Assembly (NCBI GenBank): GCA_023392755.1
Contig: JAEWNM010000043.1
Coordinates: 1 to 19,980 of the forward strand
Source of the DNA: Bacillota bacterium
GTDB taxonomy: Bacteria; Bacillota; Clostridia; Christensenellales; Aristaeellaceae
Length of the DNA stretch: 19,980 bases
Direction: 5' to 3'
Part shown: one piece after another, positions 6,215-13,633 of the stretch
Layout of the letters: the number at the start of each line of letters is the position of its first letter
Position numbering within the stretch: position 1 is the stretch's first letter
Notes under the pieces: model-generated
Told to the model about the DNA's origin: nothing
Databases searched by the model: none
What the model saw: only the letters and a program-made list of their open reading frames with translations
Made by a program: the position numbers and the translations under genes

Positions 6215-7228
6215 TTATTTGCGGATGAGGTCGTCGCGCAGCCGGTATAGCGTGGCGCCTCTTTTTTTGGTATTGATACATTCTATGAACCAATGGGCGG
6301 TGGCATCCGCGTCATACTGCAAATAACCCCAGCGCACACCGTCGATGCGTGTGCCGCGCATATTGCTGTCCGTCCAGTGAAGCATGTCGCTGGCGGGATC
6401 ATAATCTGTGATGAACAGCAGGGAATGGGGGCCGTTGCCGCCGCCGTAGTAACCCACCATTTGAAAGAAATCGCCCTTTTTGACCTGCTTGAGCATATCG
6501 AAAGCTATCTGCCCATTCTCTTCCTTGCTCAGGTCATTGTTGTACTTGAATTGGGCCACGATTTCAAACGGGCTTCCGTCCGCCGCTGTCTCCGGCCGCC
6601 ACTCGATGCCGTAATCGTAGGGCGCGCAGGCGGCCTTGCTGTTGTTTTTGGGCATATGCAGCGGAAGGTCGGGATAGGCTTGCATTAAATAGTCTTTGGC
6701 ATAGGTGTCGAACAGGCGCATCACGAAATTTTTGCATACGCCGATATCGTAATCCTCCTGGGCAGGGGCGAACTTGTAGCGGGAATCCTTTGAATTGGCA
6801 TAGGCAAGAGCGATCATTTTTCCGATCAGCTCCTCCCGTGGCGAGGGAATATCGCGGGCAACATCCGCAAAAGCGGGGGATTGCCCCTCCTGCGCAAACC
6901 CGTAGCCTCGGGCGTTTAGGGTGAGGCCGCCGGACAAAACGGGCAGCTGAAAGGTGTGCGCAAACGCATCCCCGTCCTGGGCCTGGGCCATTATGCCGCC
7001 TTCCCATGTAAGGGTTACTTCGATGCGGCTGACGTTGATTCCTTTTGCGGAAACGGTCAGCTTGCCGCCCTCAGTGCATCCCTCCCCCGGCAGCGGTGTC
7101 AATATCTGAATAACGGGGAGCTTGGGGATTTCGGCATAGTATACTTCCTCATCCGCCAGCACGGCCCTTTGCGGCAGGAGAAACAAAACGGCAAGTAATG
7201 CGGAAAACACTCTTTTTACAAACATCAT
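6215..7228 (-). CDS. Secreted protein with papain-like (NlpC/P60- or CHAP-like) Cys/His signature
   Basis: A 337-residue exported protein. An N-terminal Lys/Arg plus hydrophobic core (MMFVKRVFSALLAVLFLLPQ) ending near ALADE is a signal peptide. Residues about 40-115 form a beta-rich module (PVIQILTPLPGEG, KLTVSAKGINVSRIEVTLTW) like an Ig-type domain. The C-terminal part (about 130-330) shows Cys165 at a helix start (DIGVCKNFV), His268 in GPHSLLFITDYD and Asp287/Asn289 in HWTDSN, the order expected for a papain-like peptidase or amidase triad. The ATG at 7228 is chosen because a GGAAAGGCGG site lies upstream; a GTG at 7258 would overlap the previous stop. It follows the lipid kinase closely. 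Catalytic activity is inferred from spacing only; the substrate, perhaps cell-wall peptide, is unknown. Confidence 0.7.
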   Translation of the reverse strand: MMFVKRVFSALLAVLFLLPQRAVLADEEVYYAEIPKLPVIQILTPLPGEGCTEGGKLTVSAKGINVSRIEVTLTWEGGIMAQAQDGDAFAHTFQLPVLSGGLTLNARGYGFAQEGQSPAFADVARDIPSPREELIGKMIALAYANSKDSRYKFAPAQEDYDIGVCKNFVMRLFDTYAKDYLMQAYPDLPLHMPKNNSKAACAPYDYGIEWRPETAADGSPFEIVAQFKYNNDLSKEENGQIAFDMLKQVKKGDFFQMVGYYGGGNGPHSLLFITDYDPASDMLHWTDSNMRGTRIDGVRWGYLQYDADATAHWFIECINTKKRGATLYRLRDDLIRK

Positions 7229-7254
7229 GTTATAAAACCGCCTTTCCGACGGCG

Positions 7255-8121
7255 TCACCAGTGGACAAGCAGCGCATCCTTCACGGGAGAAAAGCTGACC
7301 AGGCCGATGGGGAGTATTTCACCGTCCACATTCAGGTGCATACCCGGCGCATCAATCATCACCTGGCGGCACCGGTAATGGGAGGTGATGGAGAAGGCAT
7401 GCACCCGCCCGAATAAAAGGCCGGGCAGGTAAAAAAACATTTTCCAGTTGGGGATGGAGCGGAGCACCACCACATCCAGCAGCCCGTCGTTTACCAGGGA
7501 AGTGGGAGAAATGGGAATTCCTCCGCCTATATAACGGCCATTGGCTACACTGCATTGCAAAAAGGTGCCCTGAAGCGTTGTTTCTTCATCAATGACAATG
7601 CGCATGGGTACCGGCTTGAAGCTGAATATGGTGCGGATGACGCCGTACAGATAGGGCAGCATGCCACGTACCAGCTTTTTGGCCTTCATGGAATACTCCA
7701 GAACGGAAACATCAAAGCCTGTGCCGCATACGTTCAGGAAAAGCTGATCGTTGATTTTTCCCATATCCAAAAGCCTGGGCGGATGGGAAAGAATGTGGTC
7801 AAGCGCATCCAGGGGGGCCTTGGGCACGCCGATGGATTTGATGAAATCGTTGCCCGTTCCGGCAGGAATCAGCCCCAAGGCGGTTTGTGTATGAACGAGG
7901 CCACCGGCGACTTCATAGGCCGTGCCGTCGCCGCCGACGGCAAGCACTGTATCCGTTCCCCTTTGCGCAGCCTCCCTGGAGAGCGCCGTGGCATGGCCGG
8001 GAGATTGCGTATAATACGCCCTGCAGGCGATAGATCGGCTGTTAAGCGTTTCCACCACTTTTTCGCCAATCCGCTTCGCGCGGCCGTTGCCTGCGATGGG
8101 GTTGATAATCACGTCGATCAT
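7255..8121 (-). CDS. YegS/DagK-type diacylglycerol (lipid) kinase
   Basis: A 288-residue cytosolic or peripheral-membrane lipid kinase that transfers phosphate from ATP to diacylglycerol or a related lipid, feeding phospholipid recycling. The DAGK catalytic signatures are in order: NPIAGNGRAK (7-16), VGGDGT (62-67), GLIPAGTGNDF (83-93), the NVCGTGFD loop (130-137) and NDGLLDVVVL (211-220). Length is typical. The ATG at 8121 lies a few bases after an AAAGG site. It is the first gene of a leftward group with the secreted Cys/His protein and the coiled-coil protein. Classical DgkB cannot be separated from other YegS-like kinases by eye. Confidence 0.93.
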   Translation of the reverse strand: MIDVIINPIAGNGRAKRIGEKVVETLNSRSIACRAYYTQSPGHATALSREAAQRGTDTVLAVGGDGTAYEVAGGLVHTQTALGLIPAGTGNDFIKSIGVPKAPLDALDHILSHPPRLLDMGKINDQLFLNVCGTGFDVSVLEYSMKAKKLVRGMLPYLYGVIRTIFSFKPVPMRIVIDEETTLQGTFLQCSVANGRYIGGGIPISPTSLVNDGLLDVVVLRSIPNWKMFFYLPGLLFGRVHAFSITSHYRCRQVMIDAPGMHLNVDGEILPIGLVSFSPVKDALLVHW

Positions 8122-8144
8122 GCATTCAGCGCCTTTCGAAATAT

Positions 8145-8172
8145 ACTATAATGTACTTCATTTCCAGGTAAA
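8145..8172 (-). promoter_or_regulatory. Probable sigma-A promoter of the lipid kinase group
   Basis: On the - strand TTTACC (8172-8167) and TATAGT (8150-8145) are separated by 16 nt, about 25 nt before the kinase start. The -35 box touches the left arm of the 8170-8238 inverted repeat. Confidence 0.5.
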
Positions 8173-8238
8173 AGTAAAGCGGCCCGCTGGAATTTCGCAT
8201 GGGCACCCGTAGGAATTTCGCGCGGGCGATTTACTTTT
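8170..8238. repeat. 69-nt composite inverted repeat with internal direct repeats
   Basis: The outer arms AAAAGTAAA (8170-8178) and TTTACTTTT (8230-8238) are perfect complements. Inside them GCCCGC (8182-8187) pairs with GCGGGC (8222-8227). The interior carries a 10-bp direct repeat GGAATTTCGC (8189-8198 and 8212-8221). It lies between the divergent lipid kinase and DUF1653 genes. There is no open reading frame or terminator tail. It could be an RNA hairpin, a protein-binding array or a miniature repeat element. Confidence 0.6.
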
Positions 8239-8267
8239 CGGGCAGGGCTATGGCTTGCCGCCGCCCC

Positions 8268-8297
8268 TTGCCCCGCCGCTTGGGGTTGTGGTACAAT
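8268..8297 (+). promoter_or_regulatory. Promoter of the DUF1653 gene
   Basis: TTGCCC (8268-8273), an 18-nt spacer and TACAAT (8292-8297) preceded by TGG, an extended -10 element. It lies about 65 nt before the start codon. Confidence 0.55.
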
Positions 8298-8363
8298 CAA
8301 TAGCAGGATATGGGGATAGGGCACGTCATATGGAAACAGGACGACGCTTGCTGGAGGTACACC

Positions 8364-8579
8364 ATGGAAGAATTGCGGCCGGGCATCTATCGGCATTTCA
8401 AGGGGAACCGCTACAGGCTTTTGTATACGGCCCGCCATAGCGAAACGCTGGAGCCGATGGCCGTTTACCAGGCGCTGTACGGTGACGGGGGAATATGGGT
8501 GCGCCCTGCGGCACAGTGGCTGGAGTTGGTGGAGCGGGACGGCGTTAGGTCGCTTCGGTTTACCTGGGAAGAGGAATAG
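8364..8579 (+). CDS. DUF1653 domain protein
   Basis: A 71-residue protein consisting of one DUF1653 domain: LRPGIYRHFKGNRYRLLYTARHSETLEPMAVYQALYG and a GIWVRPAAQWLE stretch are hallmark segments of the family (R-P-G-x-Y-x-H-F-K-G, then A-R-H-S-E-T). The fold is a small SH3-like beta barrel and the molecular role is unknown. The ATG at 8364 is chosen because GGAGG lies 7 nt upstream; a start at 8310 lacks such a site. It has its own promoter. In many bacteria such genes stand alone, as here. Confidence 0.9.
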   Translation: MEELRPGIYRHFKGNRYRLLYTARHSETLEPMAVYQALYGDGGIWVRPAAQWLELVERDGVRSLRFTWEEE

Positions 8580-8642
8580 GCGAAGGCTTCAAACCCGATC
8601 TTTTTTGTTACGCATTTTCCGGTATAACGGGGCGCTTTTTTC

Positions 8643-8671
8643 TTTACGCGCCAAAGGCCGTATGGTATCAT
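8643..8671 (+). promoter_or_regulatory. Sigma-A promoter of the HAD phosphatase gene
   Basis: TTTACG (8643-8648), a 17-nt spacer and TATCAT (8666-8671). An AGAGAGG ribosome site lies between this and the ATG at 8708. Confidence 0.55.
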
Positions 8672-8707
8672 GAAAGCACGCAGAATTGCAAGAGAGGTTT
8701 TAACCGC

Positions 8708-9508
8708 ATGAACGACGACTTGAACCTGGATATGCTGTCAAAGGTCAAGTGCTTCCTGCTGGACATGGACGGCACTTTTTATTTGGGTAATCAGCTTTTG
8801 CCCGGTTCCCTGGACTTTTTGGACGCCTGTGAACGCACAGGCCGCCGTACGCTGTTTTTGACCAACAACTCCTCCAAGTCTGCCGCGCAGTATGTGCAAA
8901 AGCTGCAAGGCATGGGGGTTCGGGAGCGTTTTTTAAGGGTGCTGACATCCGGCCATGCCGCGGCCGCCTATGCGCTGAGGGTTTTTCCAGGGAAGAAGGC
9001 GTTTTTGCTTGGCAATGACGTATTGAAGGAAGAGCTGTTGGAATTGGGCCTTGACATTGACAATGAAAGACCGGATTATGTGCTCATCGCCTATGATACC
9101 ACGCTGAATTTTGAAAAGCTGACGAGTGTGTGCGACCTTGTGCGGGCCGGGCTGCCCTATATCGCTACCCATCCGGATTTCAACTGTCCCACGGAAACCG
9201 GCTTTGCCCCGGATATCGGGGCGATCATCGCTTTCATTGAAGCCAGCGCGGGCCGCCGCCCGGACATAATCCTGGGCAAGCCCTATCAGGGCATTGTGGA
9301 GGAAGCGCTGCGGCTGACAGGCTTTCGCGCGGAGGAGCTGGCCATGGTGGGGGACAGGCTGTATACCGATATTGCCACCGGCGTGAACTTTGGCATGACC
9401 AGCATACTTGTTCTTTCCGGTGAGGCTACGAATGAGGATTTGAAAACGTCGTCCGTCATGCCGCACCTAGTCTTTGACCGGCTGAGTGATATGATACCTT
9501 ACCTGTGA
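8708..9508 (+). CDS. HAD superfamily IIA (NagD-like) phosphatase
   Basis: A 266-residue haloacid dehalogenase-type phosphatase. Motif I is LLDMDGT (17-23) with nucleophile Asp19 and acid/base Asp21; motif II lies in LFLTNNSSKS; motif III is the Lys in ILGKPYQGI; motif IV is MVGDRLYTDIATG. The large C2 cap between motifs II and III, with HPDFNCPTETG and DIGAIIAFIEASAGR, assigns subclass IIA, which includes NagD, AraL and p-nitrophenyl phosphatases that remove phosphate from sugar phosphates, nucleotides or glycolate phosphate. Its start is supported by an AGAGAGG site. It appears monocistronic. Substrate cannot be decided by eye. Confidence 0.92.
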   Translation: MNDDLNLDMLSKVKCFLLDMDGTFYLGNQLLPGSLDFLDACERTGRRTLFLTNNSSKSAAQYVQKLQGMGVRERFLRVLTSGHAAAAYALRVFPGKKAFLLGNDVLKEELLELGLDIDNERPDYVLIAYDTTLNFEKLTSVCDLVRAGLPYIATHPDFNCPTETGFAPDIGAIIAFIEASAGRRPDIILGKPYQGIVEEALRLTGFRAEELAMVGDRLYTDIATGVNFGMTSILVLSGEATNEDLKTSSVMPHLVFDRLSDMIPYL

Positions 9509-9750
9509 GCGCTGCCAAAGCGCGCCGGGAGGCCGGCGCGTAAGCAACGGCCGGTCAATGCATATTAGCGATGGCGCTGTCTTTTGGACAAGGCGGCGAA
9601 GAAGAAGAAACGGGGGCTGTCTCACGGCGATAACATCGCTGCGGGACAGCCCCGTGTCATAATCGCATATGGACATCAAGAAACATTGTTTGACGACATA
9701 AACAAATGGCTGCATGTGGCCGTCTAATCGGCAAAGGAGGTGAAAGGAGC
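9509..9750 (+). other. Intergenic region with two hairpins
   Basis: This 242-nt gap holds no credible gene. CGCGCCGG (9521-9528) pairs with CCGGCGCG (9533-9540). A longer hairpin runs from 9613 to 9653: GGGGCTGTC with GACAGCCCC and inner GCGAT (9627-9631) with ATCGC (9635-9639), nearly continuous over about 20 bp. Neither has a U-run on the + strand; the - strand reads CGTTTCTTCTTC beyond the second hairpin. A strong GGAGG site (9737-9741) precedes the sigma factor start. No clear promoter for the sigma gene was found. Confidence 0.5.
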
Positions 9751-10269
9751 ATGGAGGTTGTCATGGTGCCGGACAGCATCCGGGAAGAACAGCTAAACCG
9801 CCTGATGTCACTTTATGAAAGGGACCTGCTTCGCATGAGCTATGTGTATCTCCATGACCTGGCTCTTGCGGAGGACGCTGTTCAGGAAACGTTTATCAAA
9901 GTATACATAAACCTTGATACGTTCCGTGGAGAAAGCAATGAAAAAACGTGGCTGATGCGCATTGTTATCAACACCTGCAAAGACATGCGCCGCGCCGGAT
10001 GGTTCAGGTTTGTGGACCGCCGGATAAGTTTGGATAAACTGCCCCAGGCATATTGCGCTTTCTTGGAGGAGGACAATGCGATTACAACCGAGATTATGCT
10101 GCTTCCCCGCAAGCAAATGGAGGTTGTATTGCTTTACTATTATCAAGGCCTGACGGTGTATGAAATCGCAAAAGTGCTGGGGATTGCGGCCTCAAGCGTA
10201 TCCGTAAGGCTGAAAAGAGCGAGGGAACAGCTTAAAAAAGAGCTGGAAGGAGGGCATTGTCATGGATAA
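9751..10269 (+). CDS. ECF-type sigma-70 family RNA polymerase sigma factor
   Basis: A 172-residue group IV sigma factor that directs RNA polymerase to a stress regulon. Region 2 (about 18-83) contains LALAEDAVQETFIKVY and TWLMRIVINTCKDMRR for -10 recognition. Region 4 (about 115-165) has the helix-turn-helix LTVYEIAKVLGIAASSVSVRLKRAREQL for -35 binding. Length is typical and there is no extra domain. The ATG at 9751 is chosen because GGAGG lies 9 nt upstream; an ATG at 9763 with its own GGAGG is a weaker alternative. It overlaps the next gene by 8 nt, the usual layout for a sigma/anti-sigma pair. Autoregulation is likely but no target promoter was recognised. Confidence 0.93.
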   Translation: MEVVMVPDSIREEQLNRLMSLYERDLLRMSYVYLHDLALAEDAVQETFIKVYINLDTFRGESNEKTWLMRIVINTCKDMRRAGWFRFVDRRISLDKLPQAYCAFLEEDNAITTEIMLLPRKQMEVVLLYYYQGLTVYEIAKVLGIAASSVSVRLKRAREQLKKELEGGHCHG

Positions 10270-11553
10270 CAGGACGCCGCGAAACCGTATTCGTTATGCG
10301 CTGGATGCTCGTCTCTCCGGCATTACTGAAAGACCGGGGTCTTATCAGCGGGTGCTCCGGCAGGCGAGGGGGGAAAGAAAAGTGAAAAGAAAAATGTCGC
10401 TTGGGCTGGTGCTGCTTTTGATCCTTCTGCTGATATCCATCACCGCGCTGGCTGTCGCGCTGCTGTCTGCCCGGGAGATTGCGGAACAGCACGCCATCCC
10501 CATGGCGAACCAAAGTGAAGGCGACAGCTACAGTGTGGAAGAAACGAATGTATTGCTGGCCTTGGCGGAGGAGAACGGCGTCGCACTTTCGGAAACAGCT
10601 AGGGCAAGTATCAACAAATTTCTGGGCAATGGCCAGGGCTATTACAAAGAGGAAATGCTGATGGCGCTGGCCAAAGCGGAATTCGGCGAAGCTCCGGCTT
10701 CCTGGACGCTGGAGGAGCAGAAGTGGTTTGACGATGTTTGCGTTGCCATCGGCTTTTTGGAGAAGCCGCAAAAAGCCATACCGGCGGCAGATGAAATATC
10801 CCAAAACCAGGCTGAGCAAATAGCGGAAGAATACATTCACAGCCACTATGACAAATCCGTTGACTTGCACGACGCTTCAGTTTACAAGCGGGGGATTCAG
10901 TTTAAGACGGGCATGCGGATGGCGAGTATCCCGGCCATTACTGGACGGTTTTCTTGGAACCGCTGACCGCGACGGCGGCATTCTACTGTGTCTATATCAA
11001 CAGCCAGGGAGAGGTATGGAAGGCTGATGTAAGGCCGGGTTATAAAGAAGGGGATGATATTCATGCAATCCTAAACTGTTTCATAGGCAGTTTGTATTCT
11101 TGGGAATTTGGCACATGGGACCACGCAGACATACAGTTTTTCTGCAAGGCTGTCGCCGCGTCAAGCTCTACAAATGACCGCGCGGTTTTGTGCATCGGGC
11201 GCACTGCCTATCCCGATATATCTTCTAAGGCGATGAGCAAGGAGGAAGCAGGAAGGATTGCCGCAAAAGCGCTCAACCTGAGCGAAGACGCCGTTACGGG
11301 AGCCGTCTACATAGGCGATGACCCCAATCCTGTATGGAAGGTTTGCTTATTTTCTGAACTGGGTGATCGGGGCAAGAGCCGTATGGAGAGCTTTGCCAGA
11401 TACTATGCGGAGGTGGACAGCGTTACAGGAGAAGTGAAAAATATATACAAGCGCGATAACTACAATGATTCATGGCAGCTTTACCTTGTTTTGCAGAAGG
11501 TATATAAAGAAGTGGACGCCTCCTGGGTGGATACCACGCCAAGCGTTGGCTGA
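10262..11553 (+). pseudogene. Membrane-anchored anti-sigma-like protein, frameshifted
   Basis: A cytosolic N-terminus (about 1-43), one membrane helix (about 45-68, LGLVLLLILLLISITALAVALL) and a large outside domain describe a sigma-binding transmembrane regulator. The first frame ends at 10966 after 234 residues, while coding continues in another frame to 11553. In that frame, a natural extracytoplasmic sequence EYPGHYWTVFLEPL begins at 10924. That frame has a TAA at 10903-10905, so the shift lies between 10906 and about 10920, best explained by one missing G near GGG (10909-10911). Restored, the protein would have about 430 residues with repeated PepSY-like segments such as SKEEAGRIAAKALNLSEDAV. 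Sequencing error, real mutation or an assembly fault cannot be separated here. The sigma partner appears intact. Confidence 0.75.
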
Positions 11554-11613
11554 CAGGCCGGCCACGCAATGCTTTTGCCTTCAAACAATCCGTTTTGATT
11601 GCGCGGCGGCAGC

Positions 11614-12276
11614 TCAGCGCTTCTTGTGATCCAGCTTTTTTGTGGCGATGGTTCCCGCCACCTGAAAGATTTGCACCAGCAGAACCAGCGCGATGCTGGC
11701 GGCGTACATGATGTCATACTCCCTGCGGTTCAGGCCATAGCTGATGGCGATTTTTCCCAGGCCGCCGCCGCCGGCAGCACCGGCCATGGCCGTGTAGGCC
11801 AGAATGGTTGTAAGGCAAATGGTGGCGCCGCTTAAAAGGGAGGGAAGCGCCTCCGGCAGGAGTACCTTGAAGATGATCTGCCAGGTGGTGGAGCCCATGG
11901 ACAGCGCGGCTTCGATAACGCCGCCGTCCACATCCCGCAGGGAGCTTTCCACCATTCTGGCCACATAGGGAAAGGCGCTGATCACCAGCGGGAAAATGAC
12001 AGAGTGGGTGCCGATGGCGCTGCCCATGATCACCCGTGTCACGGGCGATATCATGACCAGCAGTATGATGAAGGGGATGGAACGCAGAAAATTGACGATG
12101 CCGCCCAGTGCCGCGTTGAAGCCGGGAGCGGGCAGGATATGGCCCCGCCTGGTGATGACCAGCAGTATCCCAAGCGGCATGCCCAGGAGGTACGCGAAGA
12201 AGGTGGAAGGCAGCGTCATGTACAGCGTTTCCCAAACGCCCTGGGTCAAAAGAGGCCACAGTTTATCCCATGTCAT
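11614..12276 (-). CDS. metI: Methionine-type ABC transporter permease (MetI-like)
   Basis: A 220-residue inner-membrane permease with five or six hydrophobic segments. The BPD_transp_1 EAA loop, EAALSMGSTTWQIIFKVLLPEA, contacts the ATPase. The N-terminal WETLYMTLPSTFFAYLLGMPLG and the SIPFIILLVMISPVTRVIMG segment are typical of MetI, which passes D/L-methionine or a related amino acid inward. The ATG overlaps the metN stop by 4 nt (ATGA), so translation is coupled. No MetQ substrate-binding lipoprotein gene is present downstream, since the opposite-strand sigma operon follows within about 60 nt. Assignment to the methionine uptake family is confident; the exact amino acid is not proven. Confidence 0.93.
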   Translation of the reverse strand: MTWDKLWPLLTQGVWETLYMTLPSTFFAYLLGMPLGILLVITRRGHILPAPGFNAALGGIVNFLRSIPFIILLVMISPVTRVIMGSAIGTHSVIFPLVISAFPYVARMVESSLRDVDGGVIEAALSMGSTTWQIIFKVLLPEALPSLLSGATICLTTILAYTAMAGAAGGGGLGKIAISYGLNRREYDIMYAASIALVLLVQIFQVAGTIATKKLDHKKR

Positions 12277-13337
12277 ACCGGCCGCACCTCCTCCACCGTC
12301 AGGCCCTGTGACGATAAAAAATCCATGGCCCGTTCCTTGATGACCGGATCATCCGGTGTGGCGATGATCATCTGCCCGTATTGCACGCCATTTAAGCTGC
12401 GCACGTCGGCGGACAGTATGCTCACGGGCATGTTCAGGTGGAGGATGAGCTTTGCGATGATGGGGTCGGCTACCTTGCCGCCGTCGAACACAACGCGCAG
12501 CGCGCTGCCGGACAGGGGAAAGGGCTCCTCCTCCGTGGGCACAATGCCGAACAGCCTTCTGCCGGCCTGGCTTTTTGTGTGGGTGAACACCTCGTCCACG
12601 CTGCCTTCCTCGGCGATAGCGCCTCCGTCCAGAATGGCCACATGGGTGCAGATTTGCCGGATCACCGCCATCTCATGGGTGATAAGCACAATGGTGATTC
12701 CCATTTGCCGGTTGATATCCTGCAAAAGCGCCAGTATGGATTGGGTTGTCATGGGGTCAAGGGCAGAGGTGGCCTCGTCGCACAAAAGCACCTGCGGGTG
12801 CATGGCCAGCGCCCTGGCAATGGCCACACGCTGCTTTTGCCCGCCGGACAGTTGGGATGGGTAAGCATTAAGCTTTTCCTCCAGCCCCACGATGTGCAAT
12901 AGCTCATTGACACGCTGTTCAGCCTGGGCGCGCGGTACGCCCGCGATCTCCATGGGATAGAGAATGTTTTTGGCTACGGTCTTTTGCATCAGCAGGTTGA
13001 ACTGCTGAAAGATCATGCTTACGCCCCGGCGCAGGGACAGCAACTCCTTTTTGTCCATGTCCAGAACATTTCTGCCGTCAAAGAGAATCTTGCCCCCGGT
13101 AGGTTCGTCCAGCCTGTTGATGCAGCGGATCAGCGTGCTTTTGCCCGCGCCGCTCAAACCGATGATGCCGTAAATATCGCCCTTGCGTATGGAGAGGCTG
13201 ATGTCCTGAAGGGCCACCACCTCCCCGCCCTGCACAGGGTATACCTTTCGAAGCTTTTGAATGTCAATGAGAACGGGGGACCCGTTTTTTTTCGCGCCTT
13301 CCCCGCCCCGGACCGCTGTCTCCTGCATGAGATTCAT
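12273..13337 (-). CDS. metN: Methionine-type ABC transporter ATPase (MetN-like) with NIL domain
   Basis: A 354-residue ATPase. Walker A is GLSGAGKST (60-68), the signature is LSGGQ (163-167), Walker B is VLLCDEAT (183-190), and the switch His is in LITHEM. The 90 residues after about 265 (LRVVFDGGKVADPIIAKLILHLNMPVSIL...) form the NIL regulatory domain, which in MetN binds methionine and inhibits transport. The start at 13337 is preferred because a GGGGAAAGG site lies about 6 nt upstream; a longer frame from 13403 would begin in the leader. About 20 extra residues precede the usual MetN start. It is the first gene of the metN-metI operon. Confidence 0.93.
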   Translation of the reverse strand: MNLMQETAVRGGEGAKKNGSPVLIDIQKLRKVYPVQGGEVVALQDISLSIRKGDIYGIIGLSGAGKSTLIRCINRLDEPTGGKILFDGRNVLDMDKKELLSLRRGVSMIFQQFNLLMQKTVAKNILYPMEIAGVPRAQAEQRVNELLHIVGLEEKLNAYPSQLSGGQKQRVAIARALAMHPQVLLCDEATSALDPMTTQSILALLQDINRQMGITIVLITHEMAVIRQICTHVAILDGGAIAEEGSVDEVFTHTKSQAGRRLFGIVPTEEEPFPLSGSALRVVFDGGKVADPIIAKLILHLNMPVSILSADVRSLNGVQYGQMIIATPDDPVIKERAMDFLSSQGLTVEEVRPV

Positions 13338-13394
13338 CCCGGCCTTTCCCCGGCGCGTGTTCCGGCAGGAACGCGCGCTGGGTGTTGTGCCGTC

Positions 13395-13424
13395 ATCATA
13401 CACGATGCTTTATGGCCCTGTCAA
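13395..13424 (-). promoter_or_regulatory. Promoter and leader hairpin of metN
   Basis: On the - strand TTGACA (13424-13419), an 18-nt spacer and TATGAT (13400-13395). The transcribed leader contains an 11-position hairpin (13378-13353, arms GCGCG...GTTCC and GGAAC...CGCGC) just before the ribosome site. No SAM-box or T-box consensus was seen, so control is more likely protein-based. Confidence 0.7.
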
Positions 13425-13538
13425 GGCGCGGCGGCGGGCTGAGACGGGGCTTGCCTGCGAAACCGGTTTTTGGAAAACTTTCTTGAGACAGCAATATAAC
13501 CAAAGACGCAGCCTGCGGTGTGTTTTGCAGCGGTGCTA

Positions 13539-13547
13539 TGATATAAT
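13539..13547 (+). promoter_or_regulatory. Extended -10 promoter of the MocR gene
   Basis: TGATATAAT (13539-13547) is an extended -10 element with a full TATAAT. No good -35 box is visible 17 nt upstream, consistent with an extended -10 promoter. It lies back to back with the metN promoter, 115 nt away. Confidence 0.6.
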
Positions 13548-13633
13548 GGAAAAAAGGCTCCAAAAAGCACCAAATCAGCACAGGTTTTCCGGGGCCAATT
13601 TTCATCATTCAGGAACGGCGTATGGAGGATGTT

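Noticed and set aside
5759..6250. Rightward 163-residue frame opposite the coiled-coil gene
   Set aside because: The leftward frame has a GGAG site and heptad-type helices; the rightward one shows no coherent protein features.
10880..10915. Programmed -1 frameshift in the anti-sigma gene
   Set aside because: No X-XXY-YYZ heptamer in the correct phase; the GGGGG run at about 10889-10893 lies upstream of a TAA in the new frame, so it cannot be the shift point.
11554..11613. Terminator between the converging anti-sigma and metI genes
   Set aside because: Only a 5-bp CAATC/GATTG stem is present, with no U-run of note.
12004..12864. 286-residue rightward frame across metI and metN
   Set aside because: It is the antisense of two clear ABC transporter genes, with no ribosome site and no domain signature.
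13338..13633. SAM riboswitch or T-box before metN
   Set aside because: No SAM-box core or T-box sequence was found; only one simple hairpin is present in a leader of about 55 nt.
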